From contig CP109468.1 in NCBI GenBank assembly GCA_036227345.1, forward strand, positions 1,674,001-1,738,000: a DNA stretch of 64,000 bases, given 5' to 3'. Positions 32,671-41,905 of the stretch are shown here, piece after piece. Under the pieces are notes generated by a model that was given only the letters and a program-made list of their open reading frames with translations, was not told the DNA's origin and made no database searches. A program made the position numbers and the translations under genes. The stretch's first letter is position 1. Each line of letters starts with the position of its first letter. This DNA comes from Streptomyces sp. NBC_01463. GTDB taxonomy: Bacteria > Actinomycetota > Actinomycetes > Streptomycetales > Streptomycetaceae.

Positions 32671-34513
32671 ATGCCGCACCCGAGCCCCGTCACTTCCCCA
32701 ACTCCGCCTGCCTGGACGCACTGCGCCCACAACCCCACCCCCGACGACTCTGTCGGCTGCCGCGGCATCCACGTCCCCGGCCACACCGCCTGTCTCGCCC
32801 ACCTGGCCGACCCCGACCGCGACACCTATCTCTCCGGCCTGGTCCCCGGCAGCGACATCGATCACCGCGGCACCACCTTCACCGAGCCCCTCCTGTGATC
32901 TCCTCGCAACTGTCCGCGACTCCGAATCCGGACGCCCCACCTTCGGCAACGCCAGGTTCGAGTCGGCTACTTTCACGGGCGACACCAACTTCGAGTCGGC
33001 GATCTTCGCGGGCTACGCCGGGTTCAGAGAAGCGACCTTCACGGGCGACACCTAGTTCCAGGAAGCGACCTTCACGGGCGACACCAGCTTCGATTGGACG
33101 ACCTTCACAGGCGAAGCCTGGTTCGACAAGGCGACCGTCACGGGCGTCGCGAGGTTCAGGGAGGCGACCTTCGCTGGCTACGCCGGGTTCAGCGAAACCA
33201 CCTTCACAGGCAGAGCCTGGTTCGGGAAGGCGACCTTCACAGGCAATGCCTGGTTCGCGGAGACGAGATTCACGGGCAGCGCCGAGTTCAGGGAAGCGAC
33301 CTTCACGGGCGACGCCTGGTTCGGGAAAGCGACCTTCGAACGCGACACCGAGTTCGGGATGGCGACCATTGCGGGCAACGCCAGGTTCCACTCGACGGCA
33401 TTCAAGCAGACGGCCAGCTTCGGGCCGTTGGAGTGCGCCGGACGACTACAACTGTCCGGGGCTGTCTTCGGCGGTCCGGTGACCCTTCTGATCTCCGCGC
33501 GCCGATTGGAGTGCCGACGGACCCGCTGGTCCGCGACGGCCGAGCTGCGGCTGCGCTACGCCACCGTGGACTTCGCCCAGGCGGTTTTCGAGTACCCCCT
33601 CACGATCACCGCGGAAGCAAGCCCTCTCGCTCTCAACAACGGACAGCCGATGGCAGAGCAGGCTCTTGCAGGCTCGCCCGATGCCACGGTGCGGATGGCC
33701 TCGATGCGCGGGGTAGACGCGGCCCACCTGGTCCTCGCCGACGTCGACCTGTCGCAATGCCTCTTCACAGGGACCGTGCACCTGGACCAACTACGGCTGG
33801 AGGGCACCTGCACCTTCGACAAGGTCCCCGCCCACACAAGCTGGCGGCACTGGCACCCGGTGCGGTTCACCCAGCGCCACACCCTCGCAGAAGAACACCA
33901 CTGGCGCGCCAGACAGCCAGCAGCAGTCCCCGGGTGGAACAGGGCAGTCTTCAACGCCAGCCACGCAGGACCGGCCCAGCTCGCACCCGTCTACCGGGCG
34001 CTGCGCAAATCGTACGAGGACAGCAAAAACGAGCCCGGAGCAGCCGACTTCTACTACGGCGAAATGGAGATGCGCCGCCACGACCAGACCAGCAGCGCCC
34101 GCACCGAACGGGGTCTCCTGCACGGCTACTGGCTCCTGTCCGGCTACGGCCTGCGCGCCTCCCGCGCCCTGGGCTGGCTCGCCGCGGCCATGCTCACCAC
34201 CATCGTGCTGCTCATGGGCTTCGGGCTTCCCCAGAACGAGCCGAAGCAGGCAGCGACCGGCAAGCTCCCGCCGGGCGGAGGCACGGTCACCTTCGAGATC
34301 GACAAGGACCACCCTCAAAACCCCACCAAGGACAGGTTCACCGGCGAGCGATTCGAGAAGGCCCTGAACATCACCCTCAACTCAGTGGTGTTCCGCTCCT
34401 CCGGCCAGGACCTCACCACCGCCGGCACCTACATCGAGATGGCCTCACGCGTCACTGAGCCCATCCTCCTCGGCCTGGCGGTCCTCGCCGTCCGCAACCG
34501 CGTCAAACGCTGA
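32671..34513 (+). pseudogene. Pentapeptide-repeat membrane protein gene, broken by a frameshift and an amber stop
   Basis: The normal N-terminus (HCAHNPTPDDSVGCRGIHVP, CLAHL, DIDHRGTTFTEPLL) runs from the ATG at 32671 in frame 1 and ends at TGA 32896-32898. The continuation (DLLATVRDSESGRPTFGNARF) is in another frame. After about ten A(T/R)F-type repeats this frame meets TAG at 33053-33055 and then continues unbroken in the same frame to 34513 with a further dozen repeats (FTGDAWFGKATF type), a long soluble part and two membrane segments near the end (GWLAAAMLTTIVLLMGFGL and PILLGLAVLAV). Intact, it would be about 610 residues. Function of such proteins is unknown. Confidence 0.82.
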
Positions 34514-34577
34514 TCACCAGCAACGACGACCGTCAGAGTCTGACGACCACGCCCTCGGACGCCCCCGCGGCGTCGAG

Positions 34578-35120
34578 GTGACCGGCTGCCCGGCAGGCTG
34601 GTCGGTGGCCGCTGCCCGAGCCGCGATCACGACCGAAGGCCCTGCGCCTCTGCCCCTCCTTGACGACTCCGACCCCGCCATCCGCATTGCCGCCGCGTAC
34701 GCCACCGCCGCCGACCCCGACCACACGGTCCGAACCGCCTTCGCCACCCGGCTCACCACGGAGCACGATCCCATGGTCCGCGCCGCCCTGATCCTCGCTA
34801 CCGCGGAGACGACCCATGCTCACCCGCACGCACCGATCACTGTGTGGATCCGCGAGCGGTGGCAGGACGGGATGCAGGCCCCCGAAGTCCGCTTGGCCGC
34901 CGCGATCGGTTGGCTCTGTCTCACCGATGAACCCGCCCCGGACGACCCGCACGCCATCGTCGGCATCCTCGCCACCGACGAATGCGCCCGTGCCATGGAC
35001 GCCCTGCCCTGGATGACCGTCGCCGGATGCGGCGAACCGGGACTTCTGCGCTGCGTCCGCCGAATGCTCCGCCCCGGGGAGCCCGAACCGCATGACGACC
35101 CATGGGCTCCACCTCCCTGA
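34578..35120 (+). CDS. HEAT-like repeat protein, probably 5'-truncated
   Basis: 180 residues of alternating helices with HEAT-like spacing (PLLDDSDPAIRIAAAYATA, HTVRTAFATRL, DPMVRAALILATAE, VRLAAAIGWLCL). The GTG at 34578 has no ribosome site and the sequence seems to start in the middle of a repeat, so this is probably the C-terminal part of a longer scaffold protein. No function can be assigned. Confidence 0.5.
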   Translation: MTGCPAGWSVAAARAAITTEGPAPLPLLDDSDPAIRIAAAYATAADPDHTVRTAFATRLTTEHDPMVRAALILATAETTHAHPHAPITVWIRERWQDGMQAPEVRLAAAIGWLCLTDEPAPDDPHAIVGILATDECARAMDALPWMTVAGCGEPGLLRCVRRMLRPGEPEPHDDPWAPPP

Positions 35121-35279
35121 ACGACGAGCGGCCGGCAGCCCTCGACCATGCCTCGCGGGCACCTGCCCGCGTTTGTGTATCGCAGTTGTCCGTCAAGGCC
35201 AACTACCGGGCTCATTCACAGGATCTGTGACTGATTCCCCATGATTCTTGTCAACCCAGTGAGCCGTAAGGTGCGGCCC

Positions 35280-35804
35280 ATGGAATCGCTGATCGCTGCC
35301 GTCCGTGAGCAGGACGAAGCTGCCCGTTTTCTCGCTTGGCCGGGTGACTTTGACCTGGACCGAGGCGACCATGTCGAAGAAGTCCACCTCGCTTCGGGGG
35401 CCGCACTCGAAGGTTTCGCCGGCGACGGCGCCGGGGGCACGTACTTCTTCTGCGGTGAAGGTGGCGAGGAACGTCCCATCCTCTATGCCGACTCCGAAGG
35501 AGGTGCGGCTCTGGTTGCGATCGGCAGTCCCGAGCTCCTGCGGCTGCTGCTCGTCGCGCCTTGGTGGCGCGACTGCCAAGCGTTCACGGACGAGGAGAGT
35601 CGCGAGCTCGCGGCCGAGTACCTGGAGGACATGCCGGATCTCGCGGCCAGGAGAGACCGTGCCGCGGCAGCCCTGGGCCTCGACCTGCCGGCCCAGGCAG
35701 AAGTCTTGGCCCGCTTGCGGGAGGTGGCTGTTCGGATGGGTGAGAACTTCGTCCTCGTCTTCACCCCGGAGGGCCACCCCTACGAGCGTCTCATCAGGAA
35801 TTGA
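35280..35804 (+). CDS. Hypothetical protein
   Basis: 174 residues from the ATG at 35280; an upstream ATG at 35241 gives a less likely 13-residue extension. Acidic, soluble, no signal or membrane segment. The middle (GGTYFFCGEGGEERPILYADSEGGAALVAIGSPELLRLLL) resembles a SUKH/SMI1-like beta-alpha arrangement, as in many immunity proteins, but the similarity is too weak to name it. It is next to the IS110 transposase. Confidence 0.6.
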   Translation: MESLIAAVREQDEAARFLAWPGDFDLDRGDHVEEVHLASGAALEGFAGDGAGGTYFFCGEGGEERPILYADSEGGAALVAIGSPELLRLLLVAPWWRDCQAFTDEESRELAAEYLEDMPDLAARRDRAAAALGLDLPAQAEVLARLREVAVRMGENFVLVFTPEGHPYERLIRN

Positions 35805-37190
35805 GAGACATCGCGGCAGCAAGCACGCGCCGTTCCAGCCAACAGGGATCAGCCCACGGCGAGACCGTGCTGAGGTGGTAGGACGTCGAAGGTTCGCTGG
35901 TCGCGGATGAGGGCCCACAGGACGCCGAGACGGCGGCGGGCGAGGGCGAGGATCGCCTGCTTGTGGCTCTTGCCCTCGGCTCGCTTGCGATCGTAGAAGC
36001 TCTTGGACGTGGGGCAGAAGCGGACGGCGATCTGGGCGGAGAGGTAGAAGATGCGCAGGAGTCGGCGGTGGTAGCGGTGTGGCCGGCGCATGTTGCCGCT
36101 GATGCGACCGGAGTCCCGAGGGACCGGTGCGAGACCGGCGACGCCGGCGAGCCGGCCCGCGCTGCCGAAGGCGTCCATGTCTCCGCCGGTGCAGGCGATG
36201 AACTCCGCCCCCAGCAACGGGCCCATGCCGGGCATGCTGAGGACGACTTCCGCGTGGCGGTGCTCACGGAAACGGACCGCGATCTGCGCGTCGACGTCAG
36301 CGATCTCGTCGTCCAGAGCCAGCACCGCCCTGGCCAGGGCGGTGACCACCGCCGCGGCAGTGCTCTCCCCGGTCACGGCGGTGTGCTGGGCCTGGGCCGC
36401 GGCGACGGCCGCATCCGCCATGGCTTGGGCGCCACGCACTTTGCGGTTCTTCAGCCAGGTCACGAGTCGGCTCGTGCCGACCCGCCGCAGGCCGGCTGGA
36501 GTTTGGTAGCCGGTCAGGAGGACGAGTGCGGCTTTCGAGGCGGCGTAGTCGAAGGCCCGTTCAAGGGCAGGGAAGTACTCCAGGAGCTGGGCTCGCATCC
36601 GGTTGACGGCGCGGGTGCGGTCTGCGGCGAGGTCGTAGCGGTGGGCGGTGAGGATCTTCAGGTCCACCGCGATCTCGTCCCACTCCTGCAGCGGCTGCAG
36701 GTCCCGGCGCATCCGTGCCTGGTCGGCGATGACATAGGCGTCCTTCGCATCCGTCTTTCCGTCCCCGCGATAGCCGCGGGAGGCGTGATGGACGGTTCGG
36801 CCAGGAATGTAGAGGAGCCGCCGGCCATGGCTGGTCAGGAGAGCGATCAGCAGAGCGCCCCCGCCGGCGTTCAGGTCGACAGCCCAGGTCACCGGGCCGT
36901 CCTCCGCCAGGGCGAGGACGTCGCCCAACAGCTCCAAGAGCTCAGGTTCGTTGTTGGGCACCCGGCGCGAGAGCACCTTCGTCCCGTCCGTGTTGATCAC
37001 CGTGCAGTGATGCGCGGCCTTGCCGGCATCCGTCCCCGCCCGTGTCTTCGGGATCTCCATCACCACCGCCATGAAGTACATCCACGCTGCCCACCCTCAC
37101 CGCGCCGGCCCTGTTCCTCACTGAGGCAGACGACCGCCCCCGGGAAACAGGTGCACCCCCGAATAGCGTCACTCCAGGACCCTGACCTGC
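35805..37190 (-). mobile_element. IS110-family insertion sequence (ends not defined)
   Basis: Built around the intact transposase at 35849-37081. IS110 elements lack long inverted repeats and target duplications, so exact ends are not visible. The left-hand bound is the stop of the upstream hypothetical gene and the right-hand bound the stop of the MerR gene. The non-coding stretch 5' of the transposase (37082-37190) would hold the bridge RNA in this family. Confidence 0.6.
35849..37081 (-). CDS. IS110-family transposase (DEDD recombinase)
   Basis: 410 residues, full length. The N-terminal RuvC-like DEDD domain begins GTDAGKAAHHC with the first Asp, continues VDLNAGGGALLIALL and RGDGKTDAKDAYVIADQAR with the last acidic pair. 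The C-terminal Tnp domain has MPGMGPLLGAEFIACTGG, the Ser of which region is nucleophilic in the family, and CPTSKSFYDRKRAEGK. It moves the element with guidance from an element-encoded RNA. A start a few codons later (MAVVMEIPKT or MEIPKT) is also possible. Confidence 0.93.
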   Translation of the reverse strand: MYFMAVVMEIPKTRAGTDAGKAAHHCTVINTDGTKVLSRRVPNNEPELLELLGDVLALAEDGPVTWAVDLNAGGGALLIALLTSHGRRLLYIPGRTVHHASRGYRGDGKTDAKDAYVIADQARMRRDLQPLQEWDEIAVDLKILTAHRYDLAADRTRAVNRMRAQLLEYFPALERAFDYAASKAALVLLTGYQTPAGLRRVGTSRLVTWLKNRKVRGAQAMADAAVAAAQAQHTAVTGESTAAAVVTALARAVLALDDEIADVDAQIAVRFREHRHAEVVLSMPGMGPLLGAEFIACTGGDMDAFGSAGRLAGVAGLAPVPRDSGRISGNMRRPHRYHRRLLRIFYLSAQIAVRFCPTSKSFYDRKRAEGKSHKQAILALARRRLGVLWALIRDQRTFDVLPPQHGLAVG

Positions 37191-37192
37191 TT

Positions 37193-37987
37193 TCACAATG
37201 ACGGCAGCTCCGTGTTGAGTCTGTCGGCAGGCACTCGCTCGATGCGGGTCCAGCCCCTCCAGCCCCGCTCCTCCAGGATCTCCAACAGCCGCTCGGCGAC
37301 CGGTGAGGAGTTGGCCGCGGTTGAGTCCAGCAGGTCGACGAACTGGTCGTCGATGCCGTCGTCGGCACCCACATGGCCGGCCTCCACAGCGCGAACCATC
37401 AAGCGCTCCATGATGTCGGCGACCTCGACGATCCGCGGATCGTTGGCCGGCCAGTCGAGTGCCCCGCTGAGAAGGCTGTAGAGCTTGACCGTGTCGGGGT
37501 CGTCCAGCTCCTCGTGCTTCCTGGTGATCACGGAGTCGATCGAGTCTGGCACCTGGGCGGCGATCATGATCCAGGCGTCCCGCTCCATCTCGATGTACCG
37601 CTCCTCAACGCCGAGACCGCGCAGCCGGTCGAGGTAGTCCACGACGCTCTGCGGGAGCGCCAGGTGCTCTCCGGCGGCGAGCCTGGCGAGTCGGCTGCGG
37701 GTGTTCTGCAGACGCCGGATCTCGACGCGCAGGGTCTTGTCGATCTCCTGGACGCCGCCGGCGAAGTCCTCCGGGCCGGCGGCGAGGAGTTCCTGTACCC
37801 GGGCCAGCGGCACGCCGGCGTCTGCGAGGGTGCGGATCCGGATCAGTCGCACGACCGCGGCAGCGTCGTAGGTCCGGTATCCGGACCGGTCGCGATCGGG
37901 TTCCGGCAGCAACCCGATCCGGTGGTAGTGGCGTACGGCCCGCACCGTCACCCCGGCGTACGCCGCAAGCTGGCTGATGGTGAGCAT
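37193..37987 (-). CDS. MerR-family transcriptional regulator
   Basis: 264 residues. The N-terminal MerR helix-turn-helix (ISQLAAYAGVTVRAVRHYHRIGLL) and wing (DRSGYRTYDAAAVVRLIRI) are intact. The long C-terminal part has no Cys-rich metal site, so it probably senses an organic molecule. It lies 15 bp downstream of the ABC permease gene on the same strand, suggesting control of the exporter. Confidence 0.9.
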   Translation of the reverse strand: MLTISQLAAYAGVTVRAVRHYHRIGLLPEPDRDRSGYRTYDAAAVVRLIRIRTLADAGVPLARVQELLAAGPEDFAGGVQEIDKTLRVEIRRLQNTRSRLARLAAGEHLALPQSVVDYLDRLRGLGVEERYIEMERDAWIMIAAQVPDSIDSVITRKHEELDDPDTVKLYSLLSGALDWPANDPRIVEVADIMERLMVRAVEAGHVGADDGIDDQFVDLLDSTAANSSPVAERLLEILEERGWRGWTRIERVPADRLNTELPSL

Positions 37988-38002
37988 GGGTCTCAGCCTG
38001 CC

Positions 38003-38764
38003 TCAGGCGATCTTCCGGCGATAGGCGGCCATCGCGAAGATGTACGCCACGACGAGGATGCCGATGCACCAGGCGAGGGCGGTCCAGATGTCGTCGCCGA
38101 CCGGCTGCTGGGCGAACAGGTTTCGGATCGTGTTGACGATCGACGTCACCGGCTGATGTTCGGCGAACCAGCGCACCGGTCCGGGCATCGTCTTTGTGGG
38201 CACGAACGCCGAACTGACAAACGGCAGGAAGATGAGGGGGTAGGCGAACGCGCCCGCTCCCTCGACCGACGACGCAGAGAGCCCGGGGATCACGGCGAGC
38301 CAGGTCAGCGCCAGGGTGAACAGGAGCAGGATGCCGGCGACCGCGAGCCATGCCGACACTCCTGCCCCCGAGCGGAAGCCCATGAGGACAGCGACGCCCA
38401 CGACGAGCACGAGCGCGATCAGGTTGGCGACCAGAGAGGTGACGACGTGGGCCCACAGCACACCTGACCGCGCGATCGGCATGGACTGGAACCGTTCGAA
38501 GATCCCGCTCTTCACGTCGGTGAACAGCCGGTACGCGGTGTAGGAGATGCCTGAGGCGATGGTCATGAGCAGGATGCCGGGCAGCATGTAGTTCACGTAT
38601 GGAACCGTCCCGGTATCGATGGCGCCGCCGAACACGTAGACGAACATCAACATCATGGCGACCGGTGTGATGGCGGTCGTGATGATGGTGTCCATGCTGC
38701 GTGTCACATGGCGCAGGGTCCGCCCCGTGAGTGCGGCAGTGTCGTTGAAGAAGTACGCGGTCAT
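38003..38764 (-). CDS. ABC-2 type exporter permease (DrrB-like)
   Basis: 253 residues from the ATG at 38764, which overlaps the ATPase stop by 4 bp; the longer frame is a shadow of the ATPase gene. Six membrane segments. The motif GIFERFQSMPIARSGVLWAHV is typical of DrrB/NodJ-like permeases. Forms a drug or metabolite exporter with the ATPase before it. Confidence 0.9.
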   Translation of the reverse strand: MTAYFFNDTAALTGRTLRHVTRSMDTIITTAITPVAMMLMFVYVFGGAIDTGTVPYVNYMLPGILLMTIASGISYTAYRLFTDVKSGIFERFQSMPIARSGVLWAHVVTSLVANLIALVLVVGVAVLMGFRSGAGVSAWLAVAGILLLFTLALTWLAVIPGLSASSVEGAGAFAYPLIFLPFVSSAFVPTKTMPGPVRWFAEHQPVTSIVNTIRNLFAQQPVGDDIWTALAWCIGILVVAYIFAMAAYRRKIA

Positions 38765-39576
38765 CCTCGTCCCCCAGTTGTCGTGCCAGTGACGTCGCTC
38801 TTGTCGCCGCCGCCGATGACCGCGAGGAAGATCTCTTCGAGAGACGGCTGCTTCTCGACGTACTCGACCTTGGCGGGCGGGAAGAGCTGCTTGAGCTCGG
38901 CGAGGGTGCCGTTCACGATGATCCGACCCTGGTGGAGGATCGCGATCCGGTCGGCCAGCTGCTCGGCCTCGTCCAGATACTGCGTGGTCAGCAGCACCGT
39001 CGTTCCATGGCCGGCGAGCTCCTTGACCGCCTCCCACACCTCAATGCGCGCCTCGGGATCAAGACCGGCCGTCGGCTCGTCCAGGAAAATCACCGGCGAA
39101 TTCCCGATGAGGCTCATCGCGATGTCCAGCCGGCGGCGCATCCCACCCGAATACGTGGACACTCTCCGCGCGCCCGCCTCGCTCAGCGAAAAGCGCCTCA
39201 GCAGGTCATCCGCGATCGCGCCCGGGTCCTTGAGGTGGCGCAGCCTGGCGACGAGAGCGAGGTTCTCCCGCCCGCTGAGGATCTCGTCGACGGCCGCGAA
39301 CTGCCCGGTGAGACTGATGGACTCCCGCACGTTCGCCGGTTGCGTGGCAACGTCGAAGCCATTGACGCTCACCGCCCCCGCGTCGGCCTTCAGGAGCGTG
39401 GCGAGGATCCTCACGGTCGTGGTCTTGCCCGCCCCGTTGGAACCGAGCAGGGCAAAGATGCTGCCCGGCACCACCTCGAAGTCAACACCGCGCAGCACTT
39501 CGAGCTTCCCGTACGACTTCTTGAGACCTTGCACGCGAATCGCCGGACCGGCGATCGATTGGGCTGTCATGGTCAT
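38761..39576 (-). CDS. ABC exporter ATPase (DrrA-like)
   Basis: 271 residues. Walker A GSNGAGKTTT, signature YSGGMRRRLDIAMSL, Walker B VIFLDEPTAGLD and the switch His region (TTQYLDEAEQLADRI) are complete. The C-terminal part carries the DrrA-type extension (VEYVEKQPSLEEIFLAV). Powers the coupled permease; such pairs confer resistance to anthracyclines and similar drugs, but no drug gene is nearby. Confidence 0.92.
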   Translation of the reverse strand: MTMTAQSIAGPAIRVQGLKKSYGKLEVLRGVDFEVVPGSIFALLGSNGAGKTTTVRILATLLKADAGAVSVNGFDVATQPANVRESISLTGQFAAVDEILSGRENLALVARLRHLKDPGAIADDLLRRFSLSEAGARRVSTYSGGMRRRLDIAMSLIGNSPVIFLDEPTAGLDPEARIEVWEAVKELAGHGTTVLLTTQYLDEAEQLADRIAILHQGRIIVNGTLAELKQLFPPAKVEYVEKQPSLEEIFLAVIGGGDKSDVTGTTTGGRG

Positions 39577-39739
39577 CTGCCTCCTTCGCGGAGCTGTTCC
39601 CGGCTACTGCCCGGAAGCTCCTCCCGGAAGGATGGAGGGTTGACCCAGCGTCAAGGTCAAGCTCGTTCCGACCACGGCACTCAGATCGCCGACCGGCCAG
39701 ACGCACCGCAGCGATGACGGGCCGTTCGCCCCGAGCTCG

Positions 39740-40190
39740 TTCGGCCGCGAACCCGCCATACTCATAGCTGTCGGTGAACCACTCACACGTCGGTTCCTGC
39801 GACTCACCAGCCAGAAATCAACGAACCCGCCTGCTTCTCCCGGCGGCACCGTCGAGCCCGGGGAGTCCTTCGAAACCGCGGTGGTCCGCGAACTCGGTGA
39901 GGAAAACGGTCTGACCGCGCGTCCCGAAGACGTGCAGCTCCTGAGCACGCTCGTCGACCACGTCGAAGGAGTTCTGCGGTCACTGTCGGAGCGGTCGTAC
40001 ACGTCTGGCGAGGGCAGCCGGCCACTCAGCCGAACGAGCGCGTCGGCGAATGGGGGTGGCACCCACTCGATCAACTTCCTGACGGTCTGTTCGTATGCAG
40101 CGCCCAGATCCTCACCGCCTGGCGTGCCGACCTGACCATCGACCACGCACCCGCACACTTCACCCCCTTCGCTCACGGCTCACAGCCCTC
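39740..40190 (+). pseudogene. Nudix hydrolase gene, frameshifted
   Basis: One frame encodes the Nudix box: [20 protein letters not shown] then ENGL at 39842-39910 (G-x5-E-x7-RE-x2-EE-x-GL intact) and [14 protein letters not shown]. Near 39975 the coding sense moves to another frame, which encodes [37 protein letters not shown] and [20 protein letters not shown]. The N-terminus ([17 protein letters not shown]) also has no good start codon. Intact it would be a typical 150-residue Nudix protein (nucleotide pyrophosphatase or repair type). Confidence 0.75.
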
Positions 40191-40291
40191 GAAGCCGGTG
40201 GACGGCCTGCTGGACGCCGGGGGGGGCGAACTGTGGCTGGGCGAGGCGCTCGGTCGTGGTGGGAGTGCGGTTCAGGTGCTCTGAAGGCGCT

Positions 40292-40430
40292 CACATCAAC
40301 AGCCGCCCACGCAAAACGCTCGACTGGGAAACCCCAGCCGAGCGCCTCGCTAAGCCACTGGACCTGGCCAGTTGACCAGCAGTGTTGCAACGACCCCTCG
40401 AATTCGCCCACCAGGGTGGGGCCTTCCCGT
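40292..40430 (+). pseudogene. IS30-family transposase 3' remnant
   Basis: 28 codons ending at TGA 40373-40375: HINSRPRKTLDWETPAERLA and then KPLDLAS, the usual end of IS30 transposases (N-x-RPRK-x-L-x-W-x-TPAE). The following GTGTTGCAACGACCCC-type sequence (40384-40399) looks like the IS30 terminal repeat. All upstream parts are gone. Confidence 0.65.
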
Positions 40431-40528
40431 GGCCGCCGCACTGTCGCTGGACCGGTACAGCCGAAAGATCTGCACTGTTTCAGGATTCTGATGGCTCGGC
40501 TCGCGTCGTAACGAACGGAGAGTGCTGA

Positions 40529-41905
40529 TCAGTCGCCGGACGGACTCACGGGCTCCAGTTTGATGCTGAAGTGTCGGAGGATCGGGGACTGGCCCGTAAC
40601 CCGGTAGCCACGGACCGATTCAGGATTCTTCGCGATATCCGCCAGGGTGGCGGCAACGTGGTCGTAGTGGCTGCGGGTGTAGACCCGTCGGGGAAGAGCC
40701 AGCCGTACAAGTTCGTAGGGCGCCGTCTTGACAGGGTTGCCGTGCTCGTCCTCTTCACCGAGGTACAGCGACCCCAGCTCCGCCGAGCGGATGCCTCCGC
40801 GCAGGTAGAGCTCGCAGACGAGTGCGGTGCCGGGGTACTGGTGCGGGGGGATGTGGGGCAGGAGGCGCCCGGCGTTGACGTAGAGGGCGTGCAGACCGGC
40901 GGGTTCCACGATGTCGACGCCGGCCTCGCGGATGCGTGCGGCGAGATGGGCGGCTATGTCGGCACGCTCGGCGAGGTAGGCCGGCTCGGTCACTTCGAGG
41001 AGGCCGCGGGCCATCATGTCGAGGTCGCGTCCGGACAGACCGCCGTAGGTGGTGAATCCTTCGGTGGCGATGAGCAGACCCCCGCACCGCTCGGCGAGTT
41101 CGGCGTCCTTCAGGCCGATGAAGCCGCCAATGTGGACGATCCCGTCCTTCTTCGCGCTCATGACGCAGCCGTCGGCGAGGCGGAAGGCTTCCTCGGCGAC
41201 CTGGCGCGGGGTGCGGTCGGCGTAGCCGGGTTCGCGCTGGGTCACCAGCCACGCGTTCTCCGCGAACCGGGCCGCGTCGAGGATCATCGGCACGTTGTGC
41301 CGGCGGCACAGTTCGGCGGTGCGGTGCAGGTTGTCCATGCTGACCGGCTGGCCCCCGCCACCGTTGTTGGTGATGGTCATCAGCACGGCCCCAACGGGCG
41401 TCTGGTCCGCGTTCTCCAGGGCCTGTTCGAGGGCGATCAGGTCGATGTTGCCCTTGAACGGAAAGTCGCTGTCGAGGTCCTTCGCCTCGGCGCAGGGCAG
41501 GTCGTACGCCGTGCAGCCAGTCAGTTCGACGTTGGCGCGGGTGGTGTCGAAGTGCGTGTTGGACAGCACACTCGTGCCAGGCCGCAGCAGCGAGGAGAAG
41601 AGGATGCGCTCGGCCGCGCGGCCTTGGTGGGCCGGCAGGATGTGGGGGTAGCCGGTGAGTTCGGAGACGACCTCGTGCCATCGGTAGAACGAGCGGCTGC
41701 CGGCGTAGGACTCGTCGCCCTGCATTCCTGCGGCGAGCTGGTCTGCGGAGATGGCACCGGTCCCGGAGTCGCTCAGCAGGTCGATGGTGACTTCGTCGGC
41801 CCGCAGATCGAAGGGGTTGTAGGAAACCCGCTTCAGCGCGGCCTCGCGCTCCTCCCGGGTGGTGAAGGCAAGAGGTTCTACGACCTTGATGCGGTAGGGC
41901 TCCAC
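40529..41905 (-). CDS. Tryptophanase/tyrosine-phenol-lyase-like PLP enzyme
   Basis: 458 residues, normal for the beta-eliminating lyase family. SAKKDG gives the PLP Lys (K253, with neighbour K252), FDTTRANVE and LDAARFAENAW are the family cofactor segments, and the C-terminus has ELVRLALPRRVYT. Probably cleaves a (prenylated) tryptophan to the indole plus pyruvate and ammonia. Its start overlaps the end of the prenyltransferase gene by 28 bp, so they are translated together. Pairs of an indole prenyltransferase and a tryptophanase are known in Streptomyces for 6-dimethylallylindole-type products. Confidence 0.9.
   Translation of the reverse strand: MEPYRIKVVEPLAFTTREEREAALKRVSYNPFDLRADEVTIDLLSDSGTGAISADQLAAGMQGDESYAGSRSFYRWHEVVSELTGYPHILPAHQGRAAERILFSSLLRPGTSVLSNTHFDTTRANVELTGCTAYDLPCAEAKDLDSDFPFKGNIDLIALEQALENADQTPVGAVLMTITNNGGGGQPVSMDNLHRTAELCRRHNVPMILDAARFAENAWLVTQREPGYADRTPRQVAEEAFRLADGCVMSAKKDGIVHIGGFIGLKDAELAERCGGLLIATEGFTTYGGLSGRDLDMMARGLLEVTEPAYLAERADIAAHLAARIREAGVDIVEPAGLHALYVNAGRLLPHIPPHQYPGTALVCELYLRGGIRSAELGSLYLGEEDEHGNPVKTAPYELVRLALPRRVYTRSHYDHVAATLADIAKNPESVRGYRVTGQSPILRHFSIKLEPVSPSGD

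Noticed and set aside
33094..34458. 454-residue plus-strand frame inside the pentapeptide gene
   Set aside because: It is an alternative reading of the repeats. The correct frame shows the A-x-F pentapeptide pattern and the membrane segments.
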